DNA from: Gemmatimonadota bacterium
Lineage (GTDB): Bacteria > Gemmatimonadota > Gemmatimonadetes > Gemmatimonadales > Gemmatimonadaceae
Direction: 5' to 3'
NCBI GenBank assembly: GCA_023249395.1
Contig: JAHFCS010000061.1
Location: 1-8,890 of the forward strand
DNA length: 8,890 nucleotides
Position 1 is the stretch's first letter; every line of letters begins with the position of its first letter. Below, piece by piece: positions 1 through 6,851 of this stretch. The translations under genes were made by a program, and so were the position numbers. Below the pieces are notes generated by a model, which did no database searches, was not told where the DNA came from, and worked only from the letters and a program-made list of their open reading frames with translations.

Positions 1-626
1 TAGGGCTGAGCGGTGAACAGCCCGTCGACGAAACCGATCTTGTAGCCGAGGTACGCACCGAAGGCGAGGCTCACGACGCCCGATGCCACACGAATGCCGC
101 GTTGCACGACGGCGAGCCTTTCTCCTGCGTAGATCGCGGGCGCGGCGATCGCCAGGGTTACCGTCGCCATGCCGGCGATGGTTCCGAGTCCAAACACACC
201 TAGGTAGAGCACCGCCCACCGCGCGTCATCGATGAGGGGGAGGATCAGCAGTGTCGCCGCCGCCGAGCCGGCCATGCCGTGCACGACGCCGACGAGAAAC
301 GGGCGGAGTTGGGGAACGGCTTCGGCAATGGGGCCGCGACGCGTGAGATTCAAATACCCGAGCACGATCAGCATCAGCGCGACGCAGAACTCCATCGAGA
401 GTCCGAGCCGCGGCGTGAACGCAAGCTTGAAGAGAATTATCGCGCCCCCGACCACCAGGATCGTGAGAGTGTGCCCCAGCCCCCACATCAGTCCGATGCG
501 GCTCGAGCGCCAGGCCTTTCGCTCACGGTTGACAATGGTGGTCACCGCCACGATGTGATCCGCATCGGTGGCGTGGCGCATCCCGAGCAGAAGGCTTGCG
601 ACGAAGGCGATCGGGAGGCCGTGCAT
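1..626 (-). CDS. NiCoT-like nickel permease, short form (3' end at window edge)
   Basis: This is an integral membrane protein, very likely the nickel importer for the hydrogenase. I translated 208 residues from the ATG at 626 to the window edge. It carries the NiCoT signature of helix II, RHATDADHI (17-25), whose His and Asp residues form the metal path in HoxN/NixA transporters. A second motif follows (GLGHT, 49-53), and HGMAGSAAA begins at 116. About six hydrophobic segments can be seen. It is shorter than classical NiCoTs (about 330-350 residues, eight helices) and resembles the compact UreH-like branch often labelled high-affinity nickel transporter. The C-terminal GYKIGFVDGLF looks like the natural end of that branch. 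The last codon begins TA at bases 2 and 1, so a stop may fall exactly at the edge. The gene starts three bases after the hypF stop. Export by an RcnA-like protein is possible in principle, but the context favours import. I give no symbol because several (hupN, nixA, ureH) are used. Confidence 0.85.
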   Translation of the reverse strand, partial: MHGLPIAFVASLLLGMRHATDADHIVAVTTIVNRERKAWRSSRIGLMWGLGHTLTILVVGGAIILFKLAFTPRLGLSMEFCVALMLIVLGYLNLTRRGPIAEAVPQLRPFLVGVVHGMAGSAAATLLILPLIDDARWAVLYLGVFGLGTIAGMATVTLAIAAPAIYAGERLAVVQRGIRVASGVVSLAFGAYLGYKIGFVDGLFTAQP

Positions 627-629
627 CGC

Positions 630-2921
630 TCAATCCTCGCGAGAGAGTAGCGACGCGGCGACGGCTGCCTGGCCAAAACTGATCGCGCCGTCGTTCGGAC
701 CGAGCTGGCGCGGCACGAGTACGCGGATGCCGCGCGCCTCGAGGCGCGCGCGCACGCCGGAGAGCAGTCGCGCGTTCTGGAACGATCCTCCCCCAAGTGC
801 CACCGTGTCGATGCCTGCGCCATCCGCCACAATGATCGCGACTGCGGCAGCCGCACGGACAACGCTTTCGTGGAAGCGGGCCGCGAGGAGGCCAGCGTCA
901 ACACCGCGCTGGCGTTGCTCGCCGAGTGCGGCCAGCAGAGGAACGGGATCGAGCACCAGAAAGTCGCCACTCTCTCGCAGAGGTAGCGTCAACGGTTCCG
1001 CCGGCTGCGCGCCGGCGAGCGCTTCGAGCTCCATCGCCGCCTGTCCTTCGTAGCTGGCGCGCTGCCGGATCCCGAGAATGGCTGACGCGGCATCGAAGAG
1101 GCGTCCCATCGATGAAGCGAGCGGTGCATTGAACCGCCGCTCGATCTGGCGCTCCGCAATAACTCTCCCTTCGGATTTGATGCCGCTGAACGCGAGTGCG
1201 AACTCGTCCGCAATGCCGGGTTCCAGCGACAGGTAACCGAGCGCCACGCGCCACGGTTCGCGCGCCGCGAGGTCGCCGCCCGGCAGCGGCACATACCGAA
1301 AGTGCGCCGCACGCCGGTATCCACTGAGGTCGGCGACCAGTGCCTCGGCGCCCCACACGTGGCCGTCATCGCCGAGCCCCGTGCCATCGAAAGCGAGACC
1401 GACGACGCTAGTGGTAACGCCATGCTCTGCGGCAACCGCGGCGATATGCGCATGGTGATGCTGCACCGCGATGGTTCTATCGAGTCCAAGGTCTTCGGCC
1501 ACGCGCGTGGAGAGGTAGCCGGGATGCAGATCGCGCACGGCAACCTCCGGCGCGATGCGGAAGAGCTGTTCGTAGCGCGCAAGAGCGGCGCGGAAGTGCT
1601 CGAGACTCTCGATGCTGTCGAGGTCACCGATGTGCGGGCTCACGTGAGCCGCGTTGCCGCGGACCAGAGTAAATGTGTTCTTGAGGTGGGGCCCAACTGC
1701 GAGGAGGGTTCGGGGCGATGAAACCGGTAACCTCAAGGTGAGTGGCGCATAGCCCCTCGCGCGACGCAGCAGCACCGGCGCGTTGTCAACGACACGCGCG
1801 ACCGAGTCGTCGACGCGAGAGAGAATCTCGCGATCATGGAGCAGGAACAGGTCGGCGATGTCACCCAGACGGCTTCGGGCCTCATCGTTCTCGATCGCAA
1901 TCGGCTCGTCGCTCAGATTCCCGCTGGTCATCACGAGCGGTCGCCCGACTTCATCGAGCAGCAAGGAGTGGAGCGGCGTATACGCGATCATCACTCCGAC
2001 GCGGTCGAGCCCTGGCGAGACGGACGGTGCGACACGCGACCCAACAGCGTTCTCGAGCAGCACGACTGGTCGCTCCGCGCCGCCGAGAAGTAGAGCCTCT
2101 TGTGCGGATACAACGCCCAGGTTGCGGGCCTCGTCGATTGAGCGGACCATAACGGCGAAAGGTTTCGCGTCGCGGTGCTTGCGCTCGCGGAGCCGGCGCA
2201 CCGCGATGTCATTGGTCGCGTCGCACGCCAGGTGGAAACCCCCGATGCCGCGAATGGCGATGATCCGCCCGAGGCGCAACTGCGCCCCGGCCACGCGGAT
2301 TGCCGCGTCTCCTTCCGTCAGCGAGATGCCGTCAGCCTGAGCGAGCCACACGCGAGGTCCGCACTTGGGACAAGCCACTGTTTCCGCGTGGTGGCGACGG
2401 TCGGTCGGCGTGTGATACTCGACGTCACATCGTGGGCAGGTAGGAAAGACCGACATCGACGTACGTTCGCGGTCGTAAGGCAGCGAGCGGATGACCGTGT
2501 ATCGCGGGCCACAGTTCGTGCAGGTTATGAACGGGTGCCGGAAGCGGCGATTCGCAGGGTCGAACAGCTCCGCTTCACACTCCGCACACATTGCGAGATC
2601 GGGAGTGACCGGGCGGATCCCGTCCGCATCCGCACTCTCGACGATTCGGAAGTCGAGCGCGCCGGCTGGCGTCGCCGGAACAAGCTCAAGCGCATTGATC
2701 CGCGCGAAAGGCGGCGCCTCTGTCTGGAGCTCGTGCTCGAAGACATCGAGCTCGGTCGATCCACCCTCGACGTGAATCTCCACCGTTCCGGCGACATTGC
2801 GCACCCAGCCGGCCAGCGAGTGACGCGCGGCGAGGCGGTACACGAATGGGCGAAAACCTACGCCCTGCACGACACCCGTCACGCGGAGCAGCCGTCCGGT
2901 GATCGTGTGCGCGTTCATCAT
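630..2921 (-). CDS. hypF: Carbamoyltransferase HypF
   Basis: HypF uses carbamoyl phosphate and ATP to make carbamoyl-adenylate and moves the carbamoyl group to the C-terminal cysteine of HypE, the first step in cyanide ligand synthesis. It has 763 residues, the usual length. The domains run in the expected order. The acylphosphatase domain (about 8-95) has GVVQGVGFRPF with Arg24, and Asn42. Two zinc-finger pairs follow, with cysteines 112/115, 134/137, 162/165 and 184/187. A YrdC-like domain (about 200-385) contains KPFAVMVRS and MTSGNLSDEPI. A Kae1-like domain follows, with HHHAH at 488-492, a glycine-rich FDGTGLGDDG block, GGGSFQN near 710 and PNDGAIS near 745. No catalytic motif is missing. 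Two adjacent ATGs (2921 and 2918) overlap the hypB stop. I chose the first for its ATGA overlap. The in-frame ATG at 2969 would add 16 residues over hypB. No good Shine-Dalgarno site is visible, so coupling to hypB is likely. Confidence 0.97.
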   Translation of the reverse strand: MMNAHTITGRLLRVTGVVQGVGFRPFVYRLAARHSLAGWVRNVAGTVEIHVEGGSTELDVFEHELQTEAPPFARINALELVPATPAGALDFRIVESADADGIRPVTPDLAMCAECEAELFDPANRRFRHPFITCTNCGPRYTVIRSLPYDRERTSMSVFPTCPRCDVEYHTPTDRRHHAETVACPKCGPRVWLAQADGISLTEGDAAIRVAGAQLRLGRIIAIRGIGGFHLACDATNDIAVRRLRERKHRDAKPFAVMVRSIDEARNLGVVSAQEALLLGGAERPVVLLENAVGSRVAPSVSPGLDRVGVMIAYTPLHSLLLDEVGRPLVMTSGNLSDEPIAIENDEARSRLGDIADLFLLHDREILSRVDDSVARVVDNAPVLLRRARGYAPLTLRLPVSSPRTLLAVGPHLKNTFTLVRGNAAHVSPHIGDLDSIESLEHFRAALARYEQLFRIAPEVAVRDLHPGYLSTRVAEDLGLDRTIAVQHHHAHIAAVAAEHGVTTSVVGLAFDGTGLGDDGHVWGAEALVADLSGYRRAAHFRYVPLPGGDLAAREPWRVALGYLSLEPGIADEFALAFSGIKSEGRVIAERQIERRFNAPLASSMGRLFDAASAILGIRQRASYEGQAAMELEALAGAQPAEPLTLPLRESGDFLVLDPVPLLAALGEQRQRGVDAGLLAARFHESVVRAAAAVAIIVADGAGIDTVALGGGSFQNARLLSGVRARLEARGIRVLVPRQLGPNDGAISFGQAAVAASLLSRED
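634..638 (-). promoter_or_regulatory. Shine-Dalgarno site for the nickel permease gene
   Basis: The minus strand reads GAGGA here, seven bases before the ATG at 626 and inside the last two codons of hypF. It supports the permease start at 626, which places the first membrane helix and the RHATDADHI motif immediately after the N terminus. Confidence 0.65.
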
Positions 2922-3592
2922 CCCGAGGTACTGACCGGCAGGACGGAGGACCGCAGGAAGTCGAACCACTGAGCGAGCCCCTGCCCAGTGAGAGCCGACA
3001 CGCGAAAAACCTTGAGCTCCGGGTTAATCGAAAGAGCGTTGGCGACGGCGCGATCCATGTCAAACGGAACGTGCGGCAGCAAGTCGATCTTGGTCATGAC
3101 CACACGACGCGCGTTCTGGAACATCTTCGGGTACTTCAGCGGCTTGTCCTCGCCCTCGGTAACGGCGAACAGGACGATCATCTCCTTTTCGCCCAGATCC
3201 CAGCTCGCCGGGCAGACGAGGTTGCCCACGTTCTCGATGAAGAGCAGTTGCGTACGATCGAGGTCGATCTCGTCGATGGCCGTGAACACCTGCAGTGCGT
3301 CGAGGTGGCATGCACCATTGGTGACAACCGCGCTGACGACGCGCGGCGTGTGCGCGGAGAGCCGGTCGGCGTCGTTCTGCGTCTGGACATCGCCCGTGAT
3401 GACGGCGATGTCCATCTCCTCGCCAAGGGCACCGAGCGTGCGCTCGAGCAGCGTCGTCTTCCCCGAGCCGGGCGACGACACGAGGTTGATTGCAGTCACG
3501 CCATGCCCGCCGAGACGGGAACGCACGTCCGCCGCGATCTCGTTGTTGCGCGCCATCACGCGCTCGCGAACCTCAATCGTCCGTACGGCCAT
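2918..3592 (-). CDS. hypB: Hydrogenase nickel-incorporation GTPase HypB
   Basis: HypB is a SIMIBI-class GTPase that dimerises with GTP and drives nickel transfer with HypA, 224 residues, cytoplasmic. The P-loop is SSPGSGKTT (39-47). GDVQTQNDADR (67-77) is the switch region. The metal site at the dimer interface is complete: Cys95 and His96 (NGACHLDA) and Cys127 (ENVGNLVCPASWDLGE). TKID at 167-170 is the guanine-specificity motif. The rest (TEGEDKPLKYPKMF) is nearly diagnostic of the family. The N terminus has neither the CCxxCGC-type high-affinity nickel motif of E. coli HypB nor a histidine-rich storage stretch, so it belongs to the short form without nickel storage. The ATG at 3592 follows GGAGA at 3599-3603 and lies inside the end of hypA. 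The TGA overlaps the hypF start in ATGATG. Confidence 0.97.
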   Translation of the reverse strand: MAVRTIEVRERVMARNNEIAADVRSRLGGHGVTAINLVSSPGSGKTTLLERTLGALGEEMDIAVITGDVQTQNDADRLSAHTPRVVSAVVTNGACHLDALQVFTAIDEIDLDRTQLLFIENVGNLVCPASWDLGEKEMIVLFAVTEGEDKPLKYPKMFQNARRVVMTKIDLLPHVPFDMDRAVANALSINPELKVFRVSALTGQGLAQWFDFLRSSVLPVSTSG

Positions 3593-3830
3593 CGTCTATC
3601 TCCAGGTATGCCACGCGCAGCACGTCGCCGGCGCAGCGCATGATGTGGGGCTTCGCTCCCGCGAAAGGCGGAGTGGCGAAGACAGCTTCGAGACAGAACT
3701 CGAGACTCGAGAACTCGACCCCCGCGCTGTCGCCGACATCGACGGCGACGGTCACTAATTGCGGAGCCGCATCCCCGAGCTTCACCTCGGCAATGCGGCC
3801 AATTTCCATCGCGACGCTCATCTCATGCAC
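3573..3830 (-). CDS. hypA: HypA-like nickel chaperone lacking the zinc ribbon
   Basis: HypA hands Ni2+ to the hydrogenase large subunit together with HypB. The product has only 85 residues, against about 113-119 in the family. The N terminus MHEMSVAMEIGRI carries the invariant Met-His-Glu nickel motif. The middle (VDVGDSAGVEFSSLEFC) matches the conserved strand and helix that end in SLxFCxxxV. The end (GDVLRVAYLEIDDG) matches the last family strand. What should lie between them, the zinc ribbon with two CxxC pairs, is absent. The protein passes from AKPHI (59-63) straight to Cys66, and its only cysteines are Cys46 and Cys66. The frame is clean on both sides of the join, so this looks like an in-frame loss and not a frameshift. 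The start is GTG at 3830, which alone preserves His2. An ATG at 3821 would give an ATGA overlap with hyaD but would remove the nickel motif. The gene overlaps hyaD by 13 bases and hypB by 20. Confidence 0.85.
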   Translation of the reverse strand: MHEMSVAMEIGRIAEVKLGDAAPQLVTVAVDVGDSAGVEFSSLEFCLEAVFATPPFAGAKPHIMRCAGDVLRVAYLEIDDGRTDD

Positions 3831-4318
3831 GAGGCCGCCAGTTCGCGAGGCGAGCAGCGATGCCCCCATTGCTCGAGGCGAGCGATCACCAGTCCGACCA
3901 CAGCGTCCACAGCGCGATCCACTTCCGGGCTGAGCTCGAGTGACAGCTCTACCCGCCGCGGCTCGACACCGATCGCGACAGTCTCTGCCGGAAGGTTGCC
4001 GCGCCACTCGGCGGCCGCGAGCACGTCACGCAGGTCTATCTGATGCGGGGAAAGCTTGCGGGTGATGTAGATCGGCAGCCGGTCGCGCTCGAGCACGACG
4101 ACATCACCAGGGTTGCCGCCCGCGGCGATGGCGTCGAGCAGTACGAGGCGATCGGAATCCTCGATCAGCGGGAGGAGAGACATTCCCCATGTACCGCCGT
4201 CGGCCAGCTCGACGTCTTCGAGCGTCCACTCGTCGCGCAGGCGTGCGAGGGCAACGAGGCCGAAGCCGTCGTCGCCCATCAGCGGGTTGCCGAGTCCGAT
4301 CACCGCGCTGCCGCTCAT
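3818..4318 (-). CDS. hyaD: Hydrogenase maturation endopeptidase, HyaD/HupD family
   Basis: This is the nickel-sensing protease that clips the C-terminal peptide of the large subunit after nickel insertion, 166 residues, cytoplasmic. The signature is at the N terminus: VIGLGNPLMGDDGFG (6-20). By comparison with E. coli HybD (Glu16, Asp62, His93) the nickel-contacting residues are Asp17, Asp62 (LLDAI) and His92 (SPHQ). Asp in place of Glu at the first position also occurs in HycI-type proteases, so it is not evidence of inactivity. DGGTWGMSLLPLIE is the conserved second block. The ATG at 4318 puts the glycine-rich signature at its usual distance from the N terminus. An in-frame ATG at 4357 would add 13 residues over hyaC and is less likely. 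No strong Shine-Dalgarno site is visible and the gap to hyaC is two bases, so coupling to hyaC translation is likely. Its place next to the large subunit makes that its natural substrate. Confidence 0.95.
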   Translation of the reverse strand: MSGSAVIGLGNPLMGDDGFGLVALARLRDEWTLEDVELADGGTWGMSLLPLIEDSDRLVLLDAIAAGGNPGDVVVLERDRLPIYITRKLSPHQIDLRDVLAAAEWRGNLPAETVAIGVEPRRVELSLELSPEVDRAVDAVVGLVIARLEQWGHRCSPRELAASCMR

Positions 4319-4320
4319 AT

Positions 4321-5139
4321 CTACTTCGTCGGATTCGGGTACTCGGACCCCGGCCACGGACGCGCCGGGACCTCGTCAATGTCGTAGTCGTCGTACTTCT
4401 CGTCCGTCGAGACGAAGAGGCCGCCGGTGATGATCGACGACACCCTTCCCACGCGCTCAATGTAGTCGGAGCGTATCGTGAAATAGACGTGTATCAGCAC
4501 GTACACGATGACGGCCCAGGCCAGCACGTGGTGAACGAGCCGCACTAGCTGGAGCCCGCCCAACAGTGACGGAACCCATGCGAAGGCGCGGAAGATGATT
4601 CCGCCCGGATTCGATTGTCCGTACATCGTCAACCCAGTCACGACCATCACTGTGACCAGAAGGTACAGGCTCGTGTATGCGACCTGCTGAAGGGGACCGT
4701 GGCCTACCAGGCCGGGCTCCTTTCCCGGACGGAATGTCAGGTACTCGCTCGTGGTTCTCGCTATCCTGCGGGCGTTCTTCGGCGTCAAGGGAAAGAGCGC
4801 GGGCAATCGCTCGAACCGGTTGCCGGCGAACAGCCAGTAGACGCGCACGATGCCGGTCATCATGAGCACTGCCGCAGCAGTGAAGTGAATGAAGCGCACG
4901 CGGCCCATGAGGAAGTGGGCACTCGCCTCCCCGGAGGTCATGAAGTATGGGCGACCGATGTAGAACCCGGTTACTATCAGCACGACGACGCATGCCGCCG
5001 CGACCCAGTGCATGGCGCGAAGCGGCGCGCCCCACAGATAGACCCAGGTGAAGTTGCCTCGCTCGCGGGATAGGCCGCGCCCGAGGCCGAATAGTCTCGA
5101 CCCCCGCGCTCCCGTCCGTGCTGCTCCGGTCGCGCTCAT
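4321..5139 (-). CDS. hyaC: Hydrogenase b-type cytochrome membrane subunit
   Basis: This is the dihaem cytochrome b that anchors the hydrogenase in the membrane and passes electrons from the small subunit to quinone. It has 272 residues. Four hydrophobic segments fit the HyaC/HupC/HydC family: about 46-62, 86-104, 154-172 and 199-220. Candidate haem histidines are H44 (RAMHW), H85 (RFIHF), H203 or H204 (LVHHV) and H217 (LIHVY), spaced as in the family. GEASAHFLMGRVRFIHF and VRVYWLFAGNRF match E. coli HyaC. About 30 basic, glycine-rich residues precede the first core motif. The C terminus has an acidic run (DEKYDDYDIDEV) and then a proline-rich end. Both make it longer than E. coli HyaC, at about 235 residues. 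The start at 5139 is supported by a strong GGAGGTGA site and an ATGA overlap with hyaB. The TAG is two bases before hyaD. Confidence 0.95.
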   Translation of the reverse strand: MSATGAARTGARGSRLFGLGRGLSRERGNFTWVYLWGAPLRAMHWVAAACVVVLIVTGFYIGRPYFMTSGEASAHFLMGRVRFIHFTAAAVLMMTGIVRVYWLFAGNRFERLPALFPLTPKNARRIARTTSEYLTFRPGKEPGLVGHGPLQQVAYTSLYLLVTVMVVTGLTMYGQSNPGGIIFRAFAWVPSLLGGLQLVRLVHHVLAWAVIVYVLIHVYFTIRSDYIERVGRVSSIITGGLFVSTDEKYDDYDIDEVPARPWPGSEYPNPTK

Positions 5140-6851
5140 TGCACTCTCACCTCCACGACCTCCCTGCCCTCCGCGTCGAGTACGTGGACGCCGCAGGCCA
5201 TGCACGGATCGTAGGAATGAATGGTCCGGAGAATCTCGAGCGGCCGCTCCGGATCTACCAGCGGATGATTGTCCTCCAGCGACGATTCATATGGGCCGGT
5301 CTGTCCCTGCGCGTCACGCGGGGAGCAGTTCCAGGTCGACGGCACGACACACTGGTAGCGTGCGATCTTGCCGTCCTCAATCTGCACCCAGTGACCGAGC
5401 GCGCCCCGCGGAGCATCGAGATATCCGTAGCCTTCCGACTTTGCCGGCCACGATGACGGCTCCCACTTGTTCTTCGTGAATGTGGCGACGTCGCCGTTCT
5501 TGATGCGGCCGTTGAGGTCCCCAAGCCACTGTTCCATCTTGCGCGCGAGCAAAACAGTTTCGATCCCGCGCGCGGCGGTCCGTCCAAGCGTGGAGAAGAG
5601 AACCTCCGGTCCGACGTTCAGCTTGCCGAGGGCTTCGCCCACCAACTCGCGTACATCTTTGTGGCCACTCCCGTACGCGACGAGCATCCGCGCCAGCGGC
5701 CCCACCTGCATCGGCCGCCCTTCATATCGCGGCGTCTTCATCCACGTGTATTTGGTCTCGTCCTGCAGATACGTCCATGGAGGCTTGGGTCCGGTGTATT
5801 TCGGAGTCGTCTCTCCTTCGAATGGATGCAGGCCGGCCGCGTCGCCCTTCGAATACTCGTACCACGAGCTATGGATGTACTCCTGAACTTTCTTGGGGTC
5901 GTACTCGTGCACCTTTGCGAGGTTCTTATCGAGGATGATTCCGCGAGGAAAGTAGAGTGTCTCGAGGTCGCGCACGTCGCCCTCGGGGAACTCACCGCAC
6001 GCGAGGAAATTGGGCACGCCGCCGCCGATGGCGCCCCAGTCCTTGTAGAAGCCGGCGATCGCGACGAGGTCGGGCCAGTACACCTGCTCGACGAATGCCC
6101 GCGCCCGGGTGATCATGCCCATGAGGTCAGAGATGCGTTCGGCGTTGATGGTCGCGGTACTGTCGATGTTGATTGCCGAGGCCATGCCACCCACGAGGAA
6201 GTTCGGATGCGGGTTCTTGCCGCCGAACACCGTGTGGAGGCGAATCACGTCGCGCTGCCAATCGAGGGCCTCGAGGTAGTGTGACACCGCGAGCAGATTG
6301 ACCTCGGGGGGCAGCTTGTATGCGGGATGTCCCCAATAGCCGTTCGTGAAGATGCCGAGCTGGCCGGTGCCGACGAACTGCTTGAGGCGGTTTTGCACCG
6401 CCCGCAACTCGGACTCGCCATTGTTCGGCCACGGTGAAATTGATTGCCCGATCTTCGCCGCGGCGGCGGGGTCGGCAGAAAGCGCGCTCACCACGTCCAC
6501 CCAATCGAGGGCGTGCAGATGGTAGAAATGGATCACGTGATCCTGAATGAACTGCATCCCGTGCACGAGGTTCCTGATCGTATTCGCGTTCGCGGGAATC
6601 CTGATGTCCAGTGCGTCTTCGACGGCGCGGCAGCTCGCTATGGCGTGGACTGTCGTGCAGACGCCGCAAATCCGCTGCGTGAATGCCCACGCGTCGCGCG
6701 GGTCGCGTCCCTGCATGATGATCTCGATGCCGCGGAACTGCGTCGAAGACGCCCACGCCTTGGCGATCTTCCCGTTCTCGGACTGCGCCTCGATGCGCAG
6801 GTGGCCCTCGATGCGGGTGATCGGATCGACGACCACTCTCGTTCTAGCCAT
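5136..6851 (-). CDS. hyaB: [NiFe] uptake hydrogenase large subunit, Ni-Fe active site
   Basis: This is the catalytic subunit carrying the Ni-Fe(CN)2CO centre that splits H2, 571 residues. The nickel-binding cysteines are C62 and C65 (RICGVCT) and C550 and C553 (DPCMACGVH). RIEGH at 13-17 holds the proton-gate glutamate, Glu15. The body matches E. coli HyaB closely in many blocks, including NGYWGHP, FGGKNPHPN, APRGALGHW and PLEILRT. By family rule the protein is cut after His556, removing the last 15 residues. The adjacent hyaD product would do this once nickel is inserted. It has no signal peptide of its own and should ride out with the small subunit. I chose the ATG at 6851 because it has GGAG at 6859-6862 and begins just before the conserved VVVDPITRIEGH. 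The same frame is open to an ATG at 7022, but that extension is arginine-rich, lies over hyaA and has no family match that I recognise. The TGA overlaps the hyaC start as ATGA. Confidence 0.97.
   Translation of the reverse strand: MARTRVVVDPITRIEGHLRIEAQSENGKIAKAWASSTQFRGIEIIMQGRDPRDAWAFTQRICGVCTTVHAIASCRAVEDALDIRIPANANTIRNLVHGMQFIQDHVIHFYHLHALDWVDVVSALSADPAAAAKIGQSISPWPNNGESELRAVQNRLKQFVGTGQLGIFTNGYWGHPAYKLPPEVNLLAVSHYLEALDWQRDVIRLHTVFGGKNPHPNFLVGGMASAINIDSTATINAERISDLMGMITRARAFVEQVYWPDLVAIAGFYKDWGAIGGGVPNFLACGEFPEGDVRDLETLYFPRGIILDKNLAKVHEYDPKKVQEYIHSSWYEYSKGDAAGLHPFEGETTPKYTGPKPPWTYLQDETKYTWMKTPRYEGRPMQVGPLARMLVAYGSGHKDVRELVGEALGKLNVGPEVLFSTLGRTAARGIETVLLARKMEQWLGDLNGRIKNGDVATFTKNKWEPSSWPAKSEGYGYLDAPRGALGHWVQIEDGKIARYQCVVPSTWNCSPRDAQGQTGPYESSLEDNHPLVDPERPLEILRTIHSYDPCMACGVHVLDAEGREVVEVRVQ
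5147..5154 (-). promoter_or_regulatory. Strong Shine-Dalgarno site for hyaC
   Basis: On the minus strand this reads GGAGGTGA, seven bases before the hyaC ATG at 5139 and inside the last codons of hyaB. It is the best ribosome binding site in the window. It decides the hyaC start in favour of 5139 over the upstream in-frame ATG at 5205. Together with the ATGA overlap it suggests that the membrane subunit is translated efficiently and coupled to hyaB. Confidence 0.75.

Noticed and set aside
898..1627. Additional minus-strand frames of 152 and 212 codons inside hypF
   Set aside because: They are out of frame with an intact, full-length hypF and encode Arg/Ser-rich sequence with no motif.
2175..2972. 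Plus-strand open frame of 265 codons opposite hypF
   Set aside because: It lies wholly antisense to the acylphosphatase, zinc-finger and YrdC parts of hypF. Its translation is rich in Arg, His and Ala with no recognisable motif, as expected for a GC-rich shadow frame.
3573..3700. Frameshift as the explanation for the short HypA
   Set aside because: The residues on both sides of the missing zinc ribbon are in one frame and both match the family. I found no CxxC pairs in the alternative frame over this stretch. An in-frame deletion fits better.
3831..4007. N-terminal extension of the hypA frame to 144 residues
   Set aside because: The added 59 residues overlap hyaD, are Arg/Gly-rich and would bury the MHE nickel motif, which must be N-terminal to work.
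5661..6284. Plus-strand open frame of 207 codons opposite hyaB
   Set aside because: The frame mirrors conserved large-subunit codons. The translation shows no family features.
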